Below, in pieces: positions 5,310 to 7,008 of a DNA stretch of 7,008 nucleotides. The translations under genes were made by a program, and so were the position numbers. The notes below the pieces were generated by a model that searched no databases, had not been told where the DNA came from, and was given only the letters and a program-made list of their open reading frames with translations. Position 1 is the stretch's first letter; each line of letters begins with the position of its first letter. The DNA is from Calditrichia bacterium (GTDB lineage Bacteria; Calditrichota; Calditrichia; RBG-13-44-9; J042): positions 1 to 7,008 of the forward strand of contig JAUIFT010000134.1 of assembly GCA_030430345.1 (NCBI GenBank), given 5' to 3'.

Positions 5310-7008
5310 ATGAACGAGAAAGCGCAAACGCCGGAGCACAATTTTTTCCGGTTTACGACGACCCGTCCGGTTGCGATTACGATGATTGTTCTAGGCATTT
5401 TGGTGTTCGGATGGCTTTCTTACAATCAGCTTTCCCTCGATTTGATGCCCGACATTACTTATCCGTCCCTTACCGTGCGGACGGAATACCCCGGCGCTGC
5501 ACCGGAAGAAGTTGAAAGCGCCATTTCCCGCCCGGTGGAAGAAGCCCTCGGCGTTGTAGCAGACCTGGTATCGATTAGCTCTATTTCGAAAGCAGGTCAA
5601 TCCGATGTCATCCTGGAATACAACTGGGATGCGAATATGAACGAGGCGATCTCGGAAGTACGGGAAAAGCTCGATCTGGTATTTCTGCCGCTGGATGCCG
5701 AGAAGCCGCTCATCCTGAAATATGATCCATCACTCGATCCGATTATCCGCTTTGGCCTTACCGGCGGCGGCGATCTTTTTTACACTCGCTACGTGGCGGA
5801 AGAGGAAATCAAACGTGCGCTGGAAACGGTGGAAGGCGTTGCTGCTGTGAAAGTAAAGGGCGGCTACGAAGAAGAAATTCGGGTTGAGTTGAACGAGAAA
5901 AAAATCAGCCTGATGGGCATGGACATTCAACAAATCCGCCAGCGCCTGGGGCAGGAGAATGTCAATCTGGCCGGTGGGGAACTGAAAGAAGGCCAGACCG
6001 AATACATCGTTCGCACCCTGAATGAATTTCGGAATATTGATGAAATAGCCGACATCCGCCTTGGTATGCAAAATCGCCGGGAAGTCCGCCTGAGTGATAT
6101 TGGCAGGGTATTTCGCACCAACAAGGAGCGCCAGCTGATCACCAGCCTGGATAACAAGGAAAGCGTGGAGCTGGAAGTCTATAAAGAAGGCGATGCAAAT
6201 ATTGTGGAAGTCGCTAAAAACGTTCGGGAAAAGGTGATCGGCTCCCTGGCCCAGCAGACTTATGTTCGCCAGATGGCTGAAAAGGCCCAAAAAGAAAAAG
6301 AGGCCCGAAAGAAAGCTGCGGAAGACAAGGATGAAACGGCGGATGCTTCTGAAGATGAAGAAAAAGAAGAGAAAAAAGAGCTTAGCGATATTGAGAAAGC
6401 CCAGAAATTTCAGGAAGAAATGCTTCGCCGGGTGATGACCAACTTTATCGCGAACAAACTTCCCGACGGTATGGAGATTACCCTCCTGACCGATCAATCC
6501 CGTTTTATTGTCAACTCTATTGATGAAGTTAAAAATACCGCTATTATGGGGGGTATTTTAGCGGTGATCGTCCTCTTTCTCTTTTTGAGCGATCTTTCCA
6601 TTACCGCCATCGTCGGTATTGCCATACCGATTTCAATTATTGCCACTTTTACCCCAATGAAGCTTTTTGACGTCTCCCTGAATATTATGTCCCTGGGCGG
6701 ACTGGCATTGGGTATTGGGATGCTGGTGGATAACTCTATTGTCGTTATCGAAAGTATCTTTCGCTGCCGGGAAGAAGGGGATGACTTTATTACCTCGGTA
6801 ATTCGCGGCACCGGGGAAGTCGGAAGTGCGGTAGCCGCCTCGACCCTGACGACAATCGCCGTATTTTTCCCGATGGTCTTTGTGCAGGGTATTGCCGGAC
6901 AGATCTTTGGCGACCTTGCTTTAACCGTAGTCTTTTCGCTGCTGGCCTCTTTGGGCGTCGCGCTTTTCCTTATTCCCATGCTGGCATCCCGCCATTTTGA
7001 TGTTCCCT
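5310..7008 (+). CDS. RND family efflux permease, partial (C-terminal half beyond right edge)
   Basis: The frame is open from ATG 5310 to the right edge (566 codons; full RND pumps have over 1000). It is preceded by AAGGAA at 5295-5300. TM1 lies at about 21-38, then the porter start LDLMPDITYPSLTV and YPGAAPEEVE typical of the HAE group. TM2 is about 408-426, TM3 431-450, TM4 455-481, TM5 503-524 and TM6 538-560. TM4 holds MLVDNSIVVIE (471-481): D474 and E481 match AcrB D407 and E414 of the proton relay region, while the position of D408 is N475. The heavy-metal pump signature DGAV is absent, so a drug, lipid or other organic substrate is likelier. Residues about 312-383 are a Lys/Glu-rich insertion between a porter helix and the strand before TM2. 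It uses proton motive force in the inner membrane with the upstream adaptor; no TolC gene is in the window. Confidence 0.93.
   Translation, partial: MNEKAQTPEHNFFRFTTTRPVAITMIVLGILVFGWLSYNQLSLDLMPDITYPSLTVRTEYPGAAPEEVESAISRPVEEALGVVADLVSISSISKAGQSDVILEYNWDANMNEAISEVREKLDLVFLPLDAEKPLILKYDPSLDPIIRFGLTGGGDLFYTRYVAEEEIKRALETVEGVAAVKVKGGYEEEIRVELNEKKISLMGMDIQQIRQRLGQENVNLAGGELKEGQTEYIVRTLNEFRNIDEIADIRLGMQNRREVRLSDIGRVFRTNKERQLITSLDNKESVELEVYKEGDANIVEVAKNVREKVIGSLAQQTYVRQMAEKAQKEKEARKKAAEDKDETADASEDEEKEEKKELSDIEKAQKFQEEMLRRVMTNFIANKLPDGMEITLLTDQSRFIVNSIDEVKNTAIMGGILAVIVLFLFLSDLSITAIVGIAIPISIIATFTPMKLFDVSLNIMSLGGLALGIGMLVDNSIVVIESIFRCREEGDDFITSVIRGTGEVGSAVAASTLTTIAVFFPMVFVQGIAGQIFGDLALTVVFSLLASLGVALFLIPMLASRHFDVP

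Noticed and set aside
6273..6410. Frameshift or gene boundary in the RND gene at the low-complexity stretch
   Set aside because: The frame stays open and the conserved RND sequence resumes in the same frame immediately afterwards, so it is an insertion rather than a break.
5730..6979. Minus-strand open frames of 255 and 161 codons
   Set aside because: They are antisense to the RND permease, which shows transmembrane segments and conserved motifs throughout.

Overview
The window looks like ordinary chromosomal DNA of a Gram-negative bacterium. It carries a tripartite-type RND efflux pump (lipoprotein adaptor plus inner-membrane pump), which needs a double-membrane envelope, and each start but one has a recognisable Shine-Dalgarno site. 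Protein style and gene mix (a YhaN-like membrane ATPase beside an SbcD-like nuclease, a DUF2236 protein, a D-N-S-I-V type RND pump) fit an FCB-type or candidate-phylum lineage such as Calditrichota or KSB1. That placement is an impression from protein style, not a measured result. No tRNA, rRNA, CRISPR array, insertion sequence or phage gene was seen.

Left part, minus strand (1-2689): a two-gene operon read leftwards. The first gene (2689 to 1634) encodes a complete Mre11/SbcD/YhaO-type metallophosphoesterase. One base after its stop begins a Rad50/SbcC/YhaN-type ATPase (1632 leftwards), which runs off the left edge after 544 codons. The ATPase has an N-terminal Walker A motif, long coiled-coil-like stretches and two closely spaced hydrophobic segments in the middle. 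The pair therefore looks like a membrane-tethered version of the Mre11-Rad50 nuclease machine. A plausible sigma70-type promoter lies just upstream.

Middle, plus strand (2938-3822): one gene, divergent from the nuclease operon, for a DUF2236 / MpaB-Lcp-like (putative haem-dependent oxygenase) protein. The 218-base gap after it holds several small inverted repeats but no gene.

Right part, plus strand (4041-7008): an efflux operon. A complete periplasmic adaptor (lipoprotein, HlyD/MdtA type) is followed 78 bases later by an RND permease cut off by the right edge after 566 codons. The adaptor would link the permease to an outer-membrane TolC-like channel, which is not in the window. Both proteins carry Lys/Glu/Asp-rich low-complexity segments; the one in the permease sits as an insertion of about 70 residues in the periplasmic porter domain.

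No clearly undescribed system is evident. The items most worth a second look are the membrane-anchored Mre11-Rad50-like pair and the charged insertion in the pump.
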